A stretch of DNA of 64,000 nt from contig NZ_CP034834.1 in the NCBI RefSeq assembly GCF_004014715.1, positions 930,001 to 994,000 of the forward strand. Reading direction: 5' to 3'. The stretch is from Pseudoalteromonas sp. R3. Lineage in GTDB: Bacteria; Pseudomonadota; Gammaproteobacteria; Enterobacterales; Alteromonadaceae. The notes beneath the pieces are model-generated. The model did not search any database. It was not told where the DNA came from and saw nothing but the letters and a program-made list of their open reading frames with translations. The translations under genes were made by a program, and so were the position numbers. Positions 45,882-55,458 of the stretch are shown here, in pieces. How positions within the stretch are numbered: the stretch's first letter is position 1; each line of letters starts with the position of its first letter.

Positions 45882-46328
45882 GTGGTGCGGATGTACAGAT
45901 ATCGAGTGGAGCAGGCAGTGAACCGGGTCATTATTAAGCGCAATATTGCGCTATATATCAGCCTTTTCTTGATGACGATTCTTCTGGGGCTTCTTTCTCG
46001 TGCTTCATTTGTTGAGTTGCCCAGCCTGCTTGCACTTTATGCAGGAGATGTATTGTGGGCCATGATGGTGTTCTGGTTATTCTGCTGTGTTCAGCCCGCG
46101 GCGCGCACCCGAGTCATTGTCTGCCTGGCTTTAGCATTTTCTTTTTCCATTGAATTCTCGCAGCTATATCAGGCGCAATGGCTCAATGATATCCGCCATA
46201 CCCGATTTGGTGCTCTGGTGCTGGGTTTCGGCTTTAAACTCAGTGATCTGGTGTGTTACTCGGTGGGCATTTTTAGTGCTGCGGGCTTGGATTGGTGGTG
46301 CTTTCGCAGGCAAGTACCAGCGACCTGA
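45882..46328 (+). CDS. DUF2809 membrane protein
   Basis: This 148-residue protein has four hydrophobic segments and the DUF2809 pattern GLLSRASF then YAGDVLWAMMVFW, with FSIEFSQLYQAQWLNDIRHT later. The start is GTG 45882 or ATG 45891; the latter loses only three residues. Function unknown. It is co-directional with the GST gene and followed by a terminator at 46380. Confidence 0.8.
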   Translation: MVRMYRYRVEQAVNRVIIKRNIALYISLFLMTILLGLLSRASFVELPSLLALYAGDVLWAMMVFWLFCCVQPAARTRVIVCLALAFSFSIEFSQLYQAQWLNDIRHTRFGALVLGFGFKLSDLVCYSVGIFSAAGLDWWCFRRQVPAT

Positions 46329-46379
46329 AACTAAGCCGCTTTTCCTGCTTAAGGTTTGCTAATTAACGGACTGATACTG

Positions 46380-46397
46380 CCCGAGCGCTCGGGTTTT
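46380..46397 (+). terminator. Terminator after the DUF2809 gene
   Basis: CCCGAGCGCTCGGG is a perfect 14-base palindrome (5-bp stem plus 4-base loop) followed by TTTT, 51 bases past the stop. Confidence 0.75.
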
Positions 46398-46601
46398 CTG
46401 TACCGTTACGGTGACTGATAGTCACAAATGGTAATCTGCTTATGCTGATGAAAGTAAAGGCAGATTAAAAGTTGCCACATTGTGCTTATATCGGCATGAA
46501 TTTTGGATTTTCCTCTTTCTCATTTAATCATTTCTTCACTTTTTCTGATATAGTTTTGCGCTTACGATAGAGCCAAGACCGATTCAAAAAGGCAAATTTA
46601 A

Positions 46602-47720
46602 ATGAATGAAGCTCAATATGACTACCTGATTGTTGGTGCAGGCCTGTTTGGTGCTGTATTTGCAAGAGAAGCAACTGATCAGGGTAAGAAAGTTCTGGTG
46701 ATTGATAAGCGTGATCACACTGGCGGAAACATCTACTGCGAACAGGTAGAAGGGATCAATGTACATAAGTATGGTGCGCATATCTTTCATACCAGTAACC
46801 AGCAGGTATGGGATTATGTTAATCGTTTTGTGTCGTTTAATCATTACGTCAACTCGCCTGTCGCAAGACACGAAGATAAGCTCTATAACCTGCCTTTTAA
46901 TATGAACACGTTTTACCAGTTGTGGGGTGTAACCACGCCACAGCAGGCAAAAGAAAAAATTGCTCAGGAGCGTGCGCCTTATGCCGGTTTGTCGCCTAAA
47001 AACCTGGAAGAGCAGGCGTTGTTTTTAGGCGGTCGTGACCTCTATGAAAAACTGATCAAAGGCTATACAGAAAAGCAATGGGGCCGCCCGGCAACGGAGA
47101 TACCTGCTTTTATTATTAAGCGACTTCCTTTTAGGTTCACATTCGACAACAACTATTTCAACGACCGCTATCAGGGGATCCCGATTGGGGGCTACAATGC
47201 TCTGACTGATGCGCTGCTAGATGGGGTCGAAGTTAAAACGGGTGTTAATTACTTTGAAGATGCCGAGAAATATAACCAAATGGCAGATAAAGTGCTGTAC
47301 ACAGGTAAAATTGATGAGTTCTTTGCGTGTCAGTTTGGCAAACTAGAATATCGTAGTTTGCATTTCGAAACAGAAGTACTGGACGAAGAAAACTACCAGG
47401 GCAATGCAGTAGTCAACTACACTGAGCGCGACGTGCCTTACACGCGTATTCTGGAGCACAAGCACTTTGAATTTGGTGCTCAGGAAAAAACCGTTGTTAC
47501 CAAAGAATATCCGCATGAGTTCAGCAAAGACAATGAACCTTACTACCCAATCAACGACGAAACCAATAATGCCCTGTTAGCTCGTTATCAGGAACTGGCA
47601 AAGACTGCGCCTTATGCAGACAAGTTTATTTTCGGTGGTCGTCTTGCTGATTACAAATATTATGATATGGATGACACCATTGAGGCGGCATTAGCCTTAA
47701 CCAGTAAGGAATTGGCATAA
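46602..47720 (+). CDS. glf: UDP-galactopyranose mutase
   Basis: This 372-residue flavoprotein has the FAD-binding N-terminus (LIVGAGLFGAVFAREA), the GGN motif DHTGGNIYCE, HKYGAHIFHTSN, and the UDP-Gal segments YTEKQWGRPATEIP and KRLPFRF. The C-terminal half has YPINDETN and GGRLADYKYYDMD. It interconverts UDP-galactopyranose and UDP-galactofuranose, the donor for galactofuranose in O-antigen, capsule or other glycans. The next gene is a putative galactofuranosyltransferase. Length is as usual for bacterial Glf. Confidence 0.97.
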   Translation: MNEAQYDYLIVGAGLFGAVFAREATDQGKKVLVIDKRDHTGGNIYCEQVEGINVHKYGAHIFHTSNQQVWDYVNRFVSFNHYVNSPVARHEDKLYNLPFNMNTFYQLWGVTTPQQAKEKIAQERAPYAGLSPKNLEEQALFLGGRDLYEKLIKGYTEKQWGRPATEIPAFIIKRLPFRFTFDNNYFNDRYQGIPIGGYNALTDALLDGVEVKTGVNYFEDAEKYNQMADKVLYTGKIDEFFACQFGKLEYRSLHFETEVLDEENYQGNAVVNYTERDVPYTRILEHKHFEFGAQEKTVVTKEYPHEFSKDNEPYYPINDETNNALLARYQELAKTAPYADKFIFGGRLADYKYYDMDDTIEAALALTSKELA

Positions 47721-47724
47721 CATC

Positions 47725-48747
47725 ATGAGTCGCAAAGTTTATATCGCAAGAAACTATCGTTCTAAGTTTGATGCCGCAGGTAAAGCCAAGATGGATTGCG
47801 AAACCATCCTGGAGAACAATGGTTGGCAAAACATTGGTTTCAAACAAACCTGGATTGCAAATTCGGTGCTGGGTACCTTGATCAGTGCGCTGGGTGTCAG
47901 CTGGGCCTTGTTAAGGCTGAAATCGGGTAGTACCGTGTGCCTTCAGTATCCGTTTAACAAGTTCTATGGCTATTGTTTGTGGGGCGCTAAGCTTAAAAAC
48001 AGCAAAGTGCTAACGCTGGTACACGATGTGCGCAGCCTCAAAGGTAAGTATGGTCACTCTGAAAAAGAGATCAATATGCTCAATAAATCGGATCAGCTGA
48101 TTGTGCATAACGACAAGATGCGTGCCTGGTTTGAAGAGCAGAATATTCAGGGCGAGATCACCAATATCGAAGCATTTGATTATCTGCATACGGATAATCC
48201 GAATGCTCAGCGCACACCTACTGACTATGACAAAATCCGCGTAGTTTTTGCCGGTAATATGGGGCCGTTTGTCTATGAACTGGATGCCCTGGAGCGTGGT
48301 AACTTTAAGTTCGATCTGTACGGTGTTGGTTATGATGAGAAGAAAGTTAAAAACATCAACAATACCATGCTGGACTACAAGGGATGTTTCCCATCAGATA
48401 AAGTGATCGATCATATTGATGGAGACTTTGGTCTGGTTTGGTATGGCAACACACTGGATACCTGTGACGGTGTGACGGGTCAGTACCTTAAGTACAATAA
48501 CCCGCATAAACTGTCGCTGTATTTGCTGTGTGAAATGCCGATCATCATCTGGGATAAAGCGGCTATGGCCGATTTTGTGGAAGAGCAAGGGATAGGCTTC
48601 AAAGTGAGTTCACTGCGTGACATTAAAACCCGTCTTGCAGAGCTGACGCCGGAGCAAATTGACCAGATGAAGCAAAATGTGCAGAGAGTTAAAGCGGATG
48701 TACAGTCCGGGCAATATCTAACGCGTGCCCTGGAAAGGCTGTCCTAA
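47725..48747 (+). CDS. Galactofuranosyltransferase-like glycosyltransferase
   Basis: This 340-residue GT-B type protein lies 4 bases after glf. Segments such as GSTVCLQYPFNKFYGYCLW, KVLTLVHDVRSLKG, RVVFAGNMGPFVYELD and FGLVWYGNTLDTCDGVTGQYLKYNNPHKLSLYLLCEMPIII match the WbbI-like beta-1,6-galactofuranosyltransferases. It should use the UDP-galactofuranose made by Glf to modify a surface polysaccharide. No other polysaccharide genes are next to the pair, so the acceptor is unknown. A strong terminator follows. Confidence 0.88.
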   Translation: MSRKVYIARNYRSKFDAAGKAKMDCETILENNGWQNIGFKQTWIANSVLGTLISALGVSWALLRLKSGSTVCLQYPFNKFYGYCLWGAKLKNSKVLTLVHDVRSLKGKYGHSEKEINMLNKSDQLIVHNDKMRAWFEEQNIQGEITNIEAFDYLHTDNPNAQRTPTDYDKIRVVFAGNMGPFVYELDALERGNFKFDLYGVGYDEKKVKNINNTMLDYKGCFPSDKVIDHIDGDFGLVWYGNTLDTCDGVTGQYLKYNNPHKLSLYLLCEMPIIIWDKAAMADFVEEQGIGFKVSSLRDIKTRLAELTPEQIDQMKQNVQRVKADVQSGQYLTRALERLS

Positions 48748-48768
48748 GCAGGGCTTGCTCATATGAAT

Positions 48769-48800
48769 AATGGCCAGAGCATTTTATGCTGCTGGCCATT
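48769..48800. terminator. Strong bidirectional hairpin
   Basis: TGGCCAG-AGCAT and ATGCT-G-CTGGCCA form a stem of about 12 bp with one bulge, plus flanking AA/TT pairs and a TTT loop. It lies between the convergent glycosyltransferase and metalloprotease genes, and TTTC follows on the plus side. Confidence 0.8.
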
Positions 48801-48807
48801 TCTTTGA

Positions 48808-51381
48808 TTAACGGCGGCGCCTTCTGCCGAATAATAACAGGGCACTTAGTATCGCCCAGGGGCCGAATGAGCCTGAATCGTCATCGTCTTTGTCACCCCC
48901 GCCGTTGTCCGGATTGGGGTTGTCTTTTACTGTCACCGTAACGGTCGCAAAATCGCTGCCACCTTGTCCATCCTCAATATCGTATCGGAAGGTCTCGGCG
49001 CCTGAAAAACCGACAGCCGGGGTATATACCAAGGCATTGCCACTGATAGTCACCTGACCTTTACCCCGATAGTCGACTTTGCTGATCTTCAGCGCATCGC
49101 CATCCACATCCTGGTCGTTGTCCAGTACTGCCAGCGAATTATTCTTAGAATCAAAGTCAAGGGTATAGGTATCGTTTTGCGCTTCAGGTGCATCGTTGAC
49201 AGGTGTTACCGTGACCTTGAGTGCAAATGACGCGCTGACTAACGAACCACTGGAGACTGTTACTGGCACATTCAGTTCGCCATGAAAATTGCTCGCTGGC
49301 GTAATGGTTGTACCCGTTACCAGATAGTTTTGCCCGCCGGATAAAGTGAGGGTATCTAATGTCATAGCCCGGGCTAATATCAGGTCGTCGGGTTTTATTT
49401 GTATGCTGCTGTCTTCTGTGAGGCTCAGGGGCTTCTGTCCTGTGATCACAGGTGCAACATCGCCAGATGAGTCGGCATTGACGCTAAAGTTGCCCGTATT
49501 GACCGCAAAAAAGATATTGTCGTGGCATTTTACCTGAATTCGCGCCTGCTCAGTGCTGATGTTGCTAAGCTTTACCTCAGACTGGCCAGAGTTGGGAATA
49601 CGTGTGGCCAGTTCAATGTCAAATGTCTTACCGCCGTCTTTGGAAAGCAATATATCGACATTTTCACAGGAAACGGGCACACGCTCAGTACCTGCTGTGT
49701 GCCACTTTACCAGTTGCGTATTACCGCGCCACTGACTTGAGCTGTCAGGTAAGGTGACGGCAAAGCCTTGTTCATTGCCAACTACAGAAACTTGCATTGC
49801 GTCATCACCGACACCTCCCTGACCATCTCTGACAACCAGGCGAAAGTCGAGTTTGCGGGTTGTGGTTGCATAGGCTTCGCCAAAGCTCGGCTGGCCAGAC
49901 AGTATGTCTGCCATTTTTGGCAATGTGCGTTGTGGTGCGCTGTGCGGATTAAAGGCTCTGAACAGAGGACGTTTACCATCATCAACACTGTCGTCTGCTT
50001 TACTGGCTGACGCTCCGCCCAGGTTAAACTGTTGCCAGCTGTAGCTGAGTGTGTCCTGTGTGTTGCTTGTTGCGCTGCCGGTGAGGGTAAAGGATGTGCG
50101 GGCCGGAATGGTGTAGTCGGCACCCGCGTTCACTTCGGGGCGTGAATTGCCGCGCTCCGTATGCACACCACAGCTTTTACCTGATGAGATCCTGGCGTAA
50201 CGATTCATCTGATCCAGAGAGTGAATATGGAAATAGGGGTCTGAATTGGGCTGGAGATCTTGTTCGTCGCAAATGCCGGTATAGCCCATAATGGTAGAGC
50301 CACTACCAGGTTCATAGGCACTGTTTTCAGCCCGATTACCACCGCATGCACCGGCTTCGCCATTGAAGGTATGATCTGCGCCCAACTGGTGACCTATCTC
50401 ATGGGCAACATAATCTATATGAAAGGCATCGTTGGTCGGCGCTTCGCTACCTGTTATTCCCTCGGCCTTCAGTTCAGTACAGACCACTTCGAACCCAGCA
50501 AGACCGCCACCGCCCGTGCCTACCAGGTGGCCTATGTCATAGTTGTCTGCACCAATTCGGGTATTAATTTGTTCACTGATCTTATCAATATCCTCATCCG
50601 TGTTAGCAAATGGATCTGTATCGGGGTCGAGAAAAAGCAACTTGTCATTGTCTGCAACCAGCTCAAACTTAATGGCCAGGTCGCGTTCATAAACATCATT
50701 GATACGGTTGAGCATAGTGACCACGGCAGCCAGCGTTTTTTCTTTGCTGCCGCCATGAAAGCGAGCGTATTCGCCAGTTGTAGCAACGGCTATGCGGTAA
50801 GTGATCTGTGTGTTTGGTATGGCTTGTGGTGTGTTGTTCAGGGCGGCTTGTTCGAGCAGATTGCGCTGATGCAAGTCACTCTTGTGTTTTCTGGGTGCGT
50901 GCTGTTTGAACGTTTTTTTGTTCAGAGCCTGACTGTTGTCATGATAGCTGCGGTAATGGTGTTCGCCCGATTGGGGTTGAGGGTCCAGATACACCTGCTG
51001 CCCCTTATGGTTAAAGACACCATAGAAGCCGTGTGGTCCGAAATCGAAACGACCAGAATGGGCCGGATTACCTTTCTCATGTCCACGGAAAGTTTTAATC
51101 CCCGGATACTTACCAGCCAGTTCCGGTGCCATAACCTGACTTGGTCTTATAATAAACTCAACCAGTTCACCGTTGGGTAAAGGGAGCATCAGCTCAATCG
51201 TCTGTGCTTGAGTGAGCTTTTCAAGCTGCGATGAAAGTGCATGATGATCCAACTGATAGTGACGCTGGGCGCTTTGTGTCTTTGTCCGCTGCTGATCCAG
51301 AGTGTGCCACATAGCGGGTGAGGCCAATACCGAAGTACACATAAATTGTGACAAGGCCAGTGCAATAAGGTGTTTTTTCAT
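48808..51381 (-). CDS. Secreted reprolysin-like metalloprotease with Ig/cadherin-like domains and GlyGly-CTERM-like tail
   Basis: This 857-residue protein has a signal peptide, then a propeptide-like N-terminal region (to about 180). A catalytic M12-type domain follows, with HEIGHQLGADHTF near residue 326 (zinc motif H-E-x-x-H-x-x-G-x-x-H) and a Met-turn-like TIMGYTGIC. Beta-sandwich domains come next, including DAPEAQNDTYTLDFDSKNN and VLDNDQDVDGDALKI, the bacterial Ig/cadherin-like pattern. The end GPWAILSALLLFGRRRRR, after an Asp/Gly-rich linker, resembles a GlyGly-CTERM sorting tail. It should be a surface or secreted protease. A strong hairpin terminates it. Confidence 0.92.
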   Translation of the reverse strand: MKKHLIALALSQFMCTSVLASPAMWHTLDQQRTKTQSAQRHYQLDHHALSSQLEKLTQAQTIELMLPLPNGELVEFIIRPSQVMAPELAGKYPGIKTFRGHEKGNPAHSGRFDFGPHGFYGVFNHKGQQVYLDPQPQSGEHHYRSYHDNSQALNKKTFKQHAPRKHKSDLHQRNLLEQAALNNTPQAIPNTQITYRIAVATTGEYARFHGGSKEKTLAAVVTMLNRINDVYERDLAIKFELVADNDKLLFLDPDTDPFANTDEDIDKISEQINTRIGADNYDIGHLVGTGGGGLAGFEVVCTELKAEGITGSEAPTNDAFHIDYVAHEIGHQLGADHTFNGEAGACGGNRAENSAYEPGSGSTIMGYTGICDEQDLQPNSDPYFHIHSLDQMNRYARISSGKSCGVHTERGNSRPEVNAGADYTIPARTSFTLTGSATSNTQDTLSYSWQQFNLGGASASKADDSVDDGKRPLFRAFNPHSAPQRTLPKMADILSGQPSFGEAYATTTRKLDFRLVVRDGQGGVGDDAMQVSVVGNEQGFAVTLPDSSSQWRGNTQLVKWHTAGTERVPVSCENVDILLSKDGGKTFDIELATRIPNSGQSEVKLSNISTEQARIQVKCHDNIFFAVNTGNFSVNADSSGDVAPVITGQKPLSLTEDSSIQIKPDDLILARAMTLDTLTLSGGQNYLVTGTTITPASNFHGELNVPVTVSSGSLVSASFALKVTVTPVNDAPEAQNDTYTLDFDSKNNSLAVLDNDQDVDGDALKISKVDYRGKGQVTISGNALVYTPAVGFSGAETFRYDIEDGQGGSDFATVTVTVKDNPNPDNGGGDKDDDDSGSFGPWAILSALLLFGRRRRR

Positions 51382-51735
51382 AATTGTATCCCATTGATAT
51401 GCTTCAATAGAACTGTAACTTGTTGCATGGAGTTGCTGGGTATCAGATTGTCTGGCTTTTGTAACAGTGCCGATACATAGTGAACTGCGCTACCCGTTTT
51501 CTTGCTGGTTAATCTGAAAGGGTGCATCAGAGTAGAAACTGCTTGGCGCAGGTACTGGGGTTTTTTAACGTTTGGCGCGGCAGGGATATTAACTAAACGA
51601 ATTTGATGGAAAAATACAGGACTGAGAGCGAAGGCTGCTTTTCGTGTTGAAAAGCAGCCCGTTAAGTCATTGGAGCGAATAGTGATACTGAGTTATCAGC
51701 TAAGTTAACTTACTCCAAATTAATATCGGTTGAGT
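51382..51735. other. Intergenic region with a hairpin
   Basis: No gene. GGCTGCTTTTC and GAAAAGCAGCC (51633-51659) form a perfect 11-bp stem with a GTGTT loop, 77 bases past the stop of the next minus-strand gene upstream and probably its terminator, although there is no long T-run. The rest is the upstream region of the metalloprotease. Confidence 0.5.
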
Positions 51736-52131
51736 TTAGTAAACAGTTACATAGTTCACGTTGACTGCGCCTTCGTGGAACAGCTGGTTGAACTGGTGGT
51801 AGTCTACGTCAATCTTGACCATGGCATAGTCTGTTTCCAGTGAGTAATCTCCGCCTACTGAACGAGAGTAAGTGCATTCAGTTTGTGCGTAGAAGTAAAC
51901 GGGCGAAGCGGGTTGTACAAAGTAGTTGATCACATGCTGATTACACCCTTGCAGACGGTATCCTGATTCCAGTAGTTGAGCTTTAATCTCCTGATACTGA
52001 CGGCCATATTCAATCACTTCGTCAACACTGGCATATCCCGCTCTGACAGGTGTGTGCTCCGCTGGTGCGACTGCGGCAATTGCTGTTGTGCTTGCAAGTG
52101 ATAGTAATGTAACAAGTAACGCGTTTTTCAT
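51736..52131 (-). CDS. Small secreted protein, unknown function
   Basis: This 131-residue protein has a clear signal peptide (AIA, near residue 19). The mature part has two cysteines (QGCNQH and TECTYS) and repeated aromatic residues near the end. ATG 52131 begins right at the signal peptide; an earlier start at 52164 would add 11 residues. No family recognised. A single gene in an AT-rich area. Confidence 0.65.
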   Translation of the reverse strand: MKNALLVTLLSLASTTAIAAVAPAEHTPVRAGYASVDEVIEYGRQYQEIKAQLLESGYRLQGCNQHVINYFVQPASPVYFYAQTECTYSRSVGGDYSLETDYAMVKIDVDYHQFNQLFHEGAVNVNYVTVY

Positions 52132-52671
52132 GGTTAAATTTCCTTTTTGATAGATATAAATCAACCCGTTTCCTGTGCGTCATTCGCTCATACGCACAAT
52201 GAAACAGCCTGATACAAGTCACTATAGTCAGGCAGGCATCTGTTTTTATCTTGCCCTACCACAGCTGTAGAAAATCAATGGGGGGTGCCCCTGTGTCTTT
52301 CTTAGGACCAATGTTGGTACATTATCATGAAACTTATGTTTCGATAAATAGACGAATTAAAGAAAGTTTTATTTATATAATTTTATTTTAGTGCAAAAAT
52401 CATTCAATTTAACCTTGATTATTGACTTTAATAGTTTGTATGTGTGTACTTACTTATGGTGTAGGTTCGCTTAATGAATATTTTCATATTTAAACTTGGT
52501 TTGCCTTATGCAAATAACTTCAATACCCAATGTTTGTATTACATTTTATTTATAAAATTTTGCCTAAGCGCGTTGCTTAACTAAGCTTAAGATCTGTATA
52601 ACCGCAAAATTAAACGTCTACTTATATGCTTATTTCTAAACCTTTGGGTTTGCTCGTTTGAGCACGTTATA
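52132..52671. other. 540-base intergenic region
   Basis: AT-rich region upstream of both the minus-strand small secreted protein and the plus-strand binding protein. A small GGGG/CCCC hairpin lies near 52285. No gene or RNA that I can support. Confidence 0.4.
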
Positions 52672-53433
52672 ATGCGTGAAAAACCCCTAAAGCTTGTGCG
52701 CTGCGTGTTAGTGGTGCTGGTCTTATTGTCGGCAAGTGTCCAGGCTGAGCGTTTCTCCGTTCTGGTCTATCATGGTGCAAACCCACCTTATAATTATCTC
52801 GAAAAGGGAGAGCAGGCAGGGATCTTTAAAGATATTTTTGATCGAATCGGCGAATTAACCGGCCATGAGTTTGAGTTCGTTCTGCTATCCGTTGCCCGGG
52901 GACATAAATCATTTGAATCTGGTGAAATTGATATTGAACCAGGAGTGAACCCTAGCTGGCGGCAAAGCTCCAGAGTGCCTGGTATTTACAGTATTGATTA
53001 TGCCTTCTCCCGCGAGGTTGTATTAGGCCGTAAAGAGGCGAGCCTTACACAACAACCCAAGTCATTTTATGGCAAGGTTATGGGGCGCGTGCGAGGCTAT
53101 CGCTATGGATCATTTGAGCGGCATTTTGGCCCCGGAAAAATTGCGGTATATGACAATATCTCGGAAAGAGAATTGTTAGTTCAGTTGGCACATACCCGCC
53201 TTGATTATATCATGATCGGCGATGTTACTGCCGCTTACTACATCGCAAACTACCCTGCTTATGGTGGGTTTAAGGAAGTCTATGAAATAAGCAAACTACC
53301 TGTGTCTATGCGTATTCAACCAAAAAGGGCAGAACTAAAAAGAGAAATTGATCAGGCATTAAGGCACATGCTTGAACAAGGTGATATAACTCAGATTTAC
53401 CACAAATACGGTATTACTATGCCTCCTCTTTGA
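52672..53433 (+). CDS. Periplasmic substrate-binding-like protein (SBP_bac_3 type)
   Basis: This up to 253-residue protein has a signal peptide (VLVVLVLLSASVQA). A type II periplasmic-binding fold follows (NPPYNYLEKGEQAGIFKDIFDRI, then FESGEIDIEPGVNPSW), as in amino-acid-binding domains, but with no transporter genes next to it. In Alteromonadales such stand-alone proteins are often sensory or unassigned. The ATG at 52672 overlaps a TATAAT, so the true start may be the GTG at 52696, which directly begins the signal peptide. Ligand unknown. Confidence 0.78.
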   Translation: MREKPLKLVRCVLVVLVLLSASVQAERFSVLVYHGANPPYNYLEKGEQAGIFKDIFDRIGELTGHEFEFVLLSVARGHKSFESGEIDIEPGVNPSWRQSSRVPGIYSIDYAFSREVVLGRKEASLTQQPKSFYGKVMGRVRGYRYGSFERHFGPGKIAVYDNISERELLVQLAHTRLDYIMIGDVTAAYYIANYPAYGGFKEVYEISKLPVSMRIQPKRAELKREIDQALRHMLEQGDITQIYHKYGITMPPL

Positions 53434-53768
53434 CTCACGTCTGCCCGCCAAAGATTGCAGCTCCTGGTTTGCTTAGCTATTTCTGAGAGGTTTTTCTTTC
53501 AGTTAAGGGCGGTTTAAGTGCTTGTAAATTAAAACGTTCCAAAACTTTTAACTGTCATTTCGAAGAAATTATTGTGCAATCTATTCTACGTAACACTGTA
53601 AAATTCTTGTTACATTTAAGTGTTTAAAATACAAACTAATGATCCTTCAGTAACTAAATTTTCCACTGGTCGTGCCAGTTGTTTTTTTCATCATGATTAT
53701 TGATTTTTATGTGTATCTCAGATTATTTCTAGATTGCTTTTTGAGCAATAACCTTACAAGGATACAAC
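53434..53768. other. Intergenic region before the trypsin-like protease
   Basis: AT-rich, no gene recognised. The protease promoter must lie here; no clear box seen. Confidence 0.4.
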
Positions 53769-55400
53769 ATGAAAATTACAATTTTGGCCGCAGCAGTCAT
53801 GTCACTGTCAGCGGGCTATGTCTCTGCAAATACGCAACAATCGGGCTTAACTGATATTACTCCATCTGTCGTTGGAGGAATTGAAACCCCAGCTTATTCA
53901 AGACCATACCAGGTTGCTTTGTTGATGAATGGGCGTCAGGGATGTGGTGGTACGTTGTTGAGCGAAAACTGGGTGCTTACTGCTGCACATTGTTTAGATA
54001 ATGCTTCTACGGCTAGCCTGACGGTACGTGTTGGTGCCCATTCAATCAGTCGTGGAGATGGTGACACCCTGAGAGTATCTCAGATTATCATGCATGAGAA
54101 TTGGCGCGGTGCGAACGGGATCCGCTCGGGCTATGATATTGCTGTATTACGCTTGGCTACTCCGGCGGCAAGCAAGTATACCCCAGCTAAACTCCCTACT
54201 CAGTCCATTGCCGATCAGTATGCCGGCATTGGTGATTATCCAACGGTTTCTGGTTGGGGGCTGACCTCAAACCGTGGCCGTCCGAGTGATGTGCTTCGCG
54301 AAGCGCAGCTGCCAGTGATTTCTAATGCCAGCTGCAGTAGCCAGCTGAACTTTAATATCCCGGGCTCAGTTATTTGTGGCGGAGGTGAAGGCGGTCGTTC
54401 AGCGTGTAACGGCGACAGCGGTGGTCCTTATGCTGTGCGTGTCGGGAATGATTTCTACAGTATCGGTACTGTCAGCTGGGGTATTGCTTGCTCAGGTGCG
54501 ACTGCGTTCACCAGAACGACCAGTTATCTCAACTGGATCGAGCAAAAAACTGGCCTTACACCGGATAACCCGACAGATGCCAAACCGGTTGCTGATTTCA
54601 GCTCATCGGTATCAGGTATGACGGTGAGCTTTGCCAACCGCGCAACCGATGACAACGGGATCACAGCGTATGACTGGAACTTCGGTGATGGTAACCGTTC
54701 CAACGCTGCTAACCCAAGCCATACTTACGCGGCAGATGGCGATTACAATGTTACTTTAACTGTGACAGATACTGCACAGCAGACAGCCAGCGTATCGAAA
54801 GTCGTCTCTGTTGGTGAGCCACCGGTATGCGATGTTGAAGCATGGGACCGTTCAGTGTCATACGCGTTAGGCGATAAGGTATCTTATCAGGGCAGCATCT
54901 ACGAGGCTATCTGGTGGTCTGCGGGTGCACAGCCCGATTTGTATCCTAATGTCTGGAAGAAGTTAGATAACTGCAACGGGACGGGCGATCCTGCTCCTGT
55001 GGCTGGCTTTACTGTAGCTCAGTCAGGCCTGACAGTCATCCTGACGAATACCAGTACTGACAACGGCCAGATAGTGTCTAGCCAGTGGCAATTTGGGGAT
55101 GGTCAGAGTGCGACTCAACCTTCTGTGACTCATACTTATGGCGCAGCAGGACGCTACACCATTCGTCTGACTGTAACCGATGATCAGGGCCAAAGCAGTA
55201 CTTTGGCTAAAGAAGTGGTTGTTGGTGGGGACGATAATTGTCAGGGCCTGCCTGCCTGGGATGCGAGCAAGGTATACAACACTGGCGACCGAGTCGCTAA
55301 AAACGGCGTAGTGTACGAGGCGCAATGGTGGGTGCAGGGTGAAGATCCGGCTCAGTCAGGTCCTTGGGGTCCATGGAAATCTGTAGGCAGCTGTAACTAG
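53769..55400 (+). CDS. Trypsin-like serine protease with PKD and CBM5/12 modules
   Basis: This 543-residue secreted protein has a signal peptide (about residue 20). An S1 domain starts at VVGGIETPAY, with catalytic His74 in TAAHC, Asp in YDIAVLRL near 126, and Ser in CNGDSGGP near 218. Two repeats of a PKD domain (YDWNFGDGN near 305, SQWQFGDGQ near 440) alternate with two CBM5/12-like chitin-binding modules (AWDRSVSYALGDKV and AWDASKVYNTGDRV, each ending in W..WK). It would degrade protein while bound to chitin. The ATG has AAGGA 6 bases upstream. Single gene. Confidence 0.95.
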   Translation: MKITILAAAVMSLSAGYVSANTQQSGLTDITPSVVGGIETPAYSRPYQVALLMNGRQGCGGTLLSENWVLTAAHCLDNASTASLTVRVGAHSISRGDGDTLRVSQIIMHENWRGANGIRSGYDIAVLRLATPAASKYTPAKLPTQSIADQYAGIGDYPTVSGWGLTSNRGRPSDVLREAQLPVISNASCSSQLNFNIPGSVICGGGEGGRSACNGDSGGPYAVRVGNDFYSIGTVSWGIACSGATAFTRTTSYLNWIEQKTGLTPDNPTDAKPVADFSSSVSGMTVSFANRATDDNGITAYDWNFGDGNRSNAANPSHTYAADGDYNVTLTVTDTAQQTASVSKVVSVGEPPVCDVEAWDRSVSYALGDKVSYQGSIYEAIWWSAGAQPDLYPNVWKKLDNCNGTGDPAPVAGFTVAQSGLTVILTNTSTDNGQIVSSQWQFGDGQSATQPSVTHTYGAAGRYTIRLTVTDDQGQSSTLAKEVVVGGDDNCQGLPAWDASKVYNTGDRVAKNGVVYEAQWWVQGEDPAQSGPWGPWKSVGSCN

Positions 55401-55458
55401 TCGCTTTTTTACTCAGTCCTAGGTAATCTATCAAAAATGAGACGTAAATTAGAAGACC

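Noticed and set aside
50260..51180. A 306-codon frame on the plus strand opposite the reprolysin-like protease
   Set aside because: It lies fully antisense to a clear metalloprotease gene, has no recognised motif, and its length is explained by the codon bias of the real gene.
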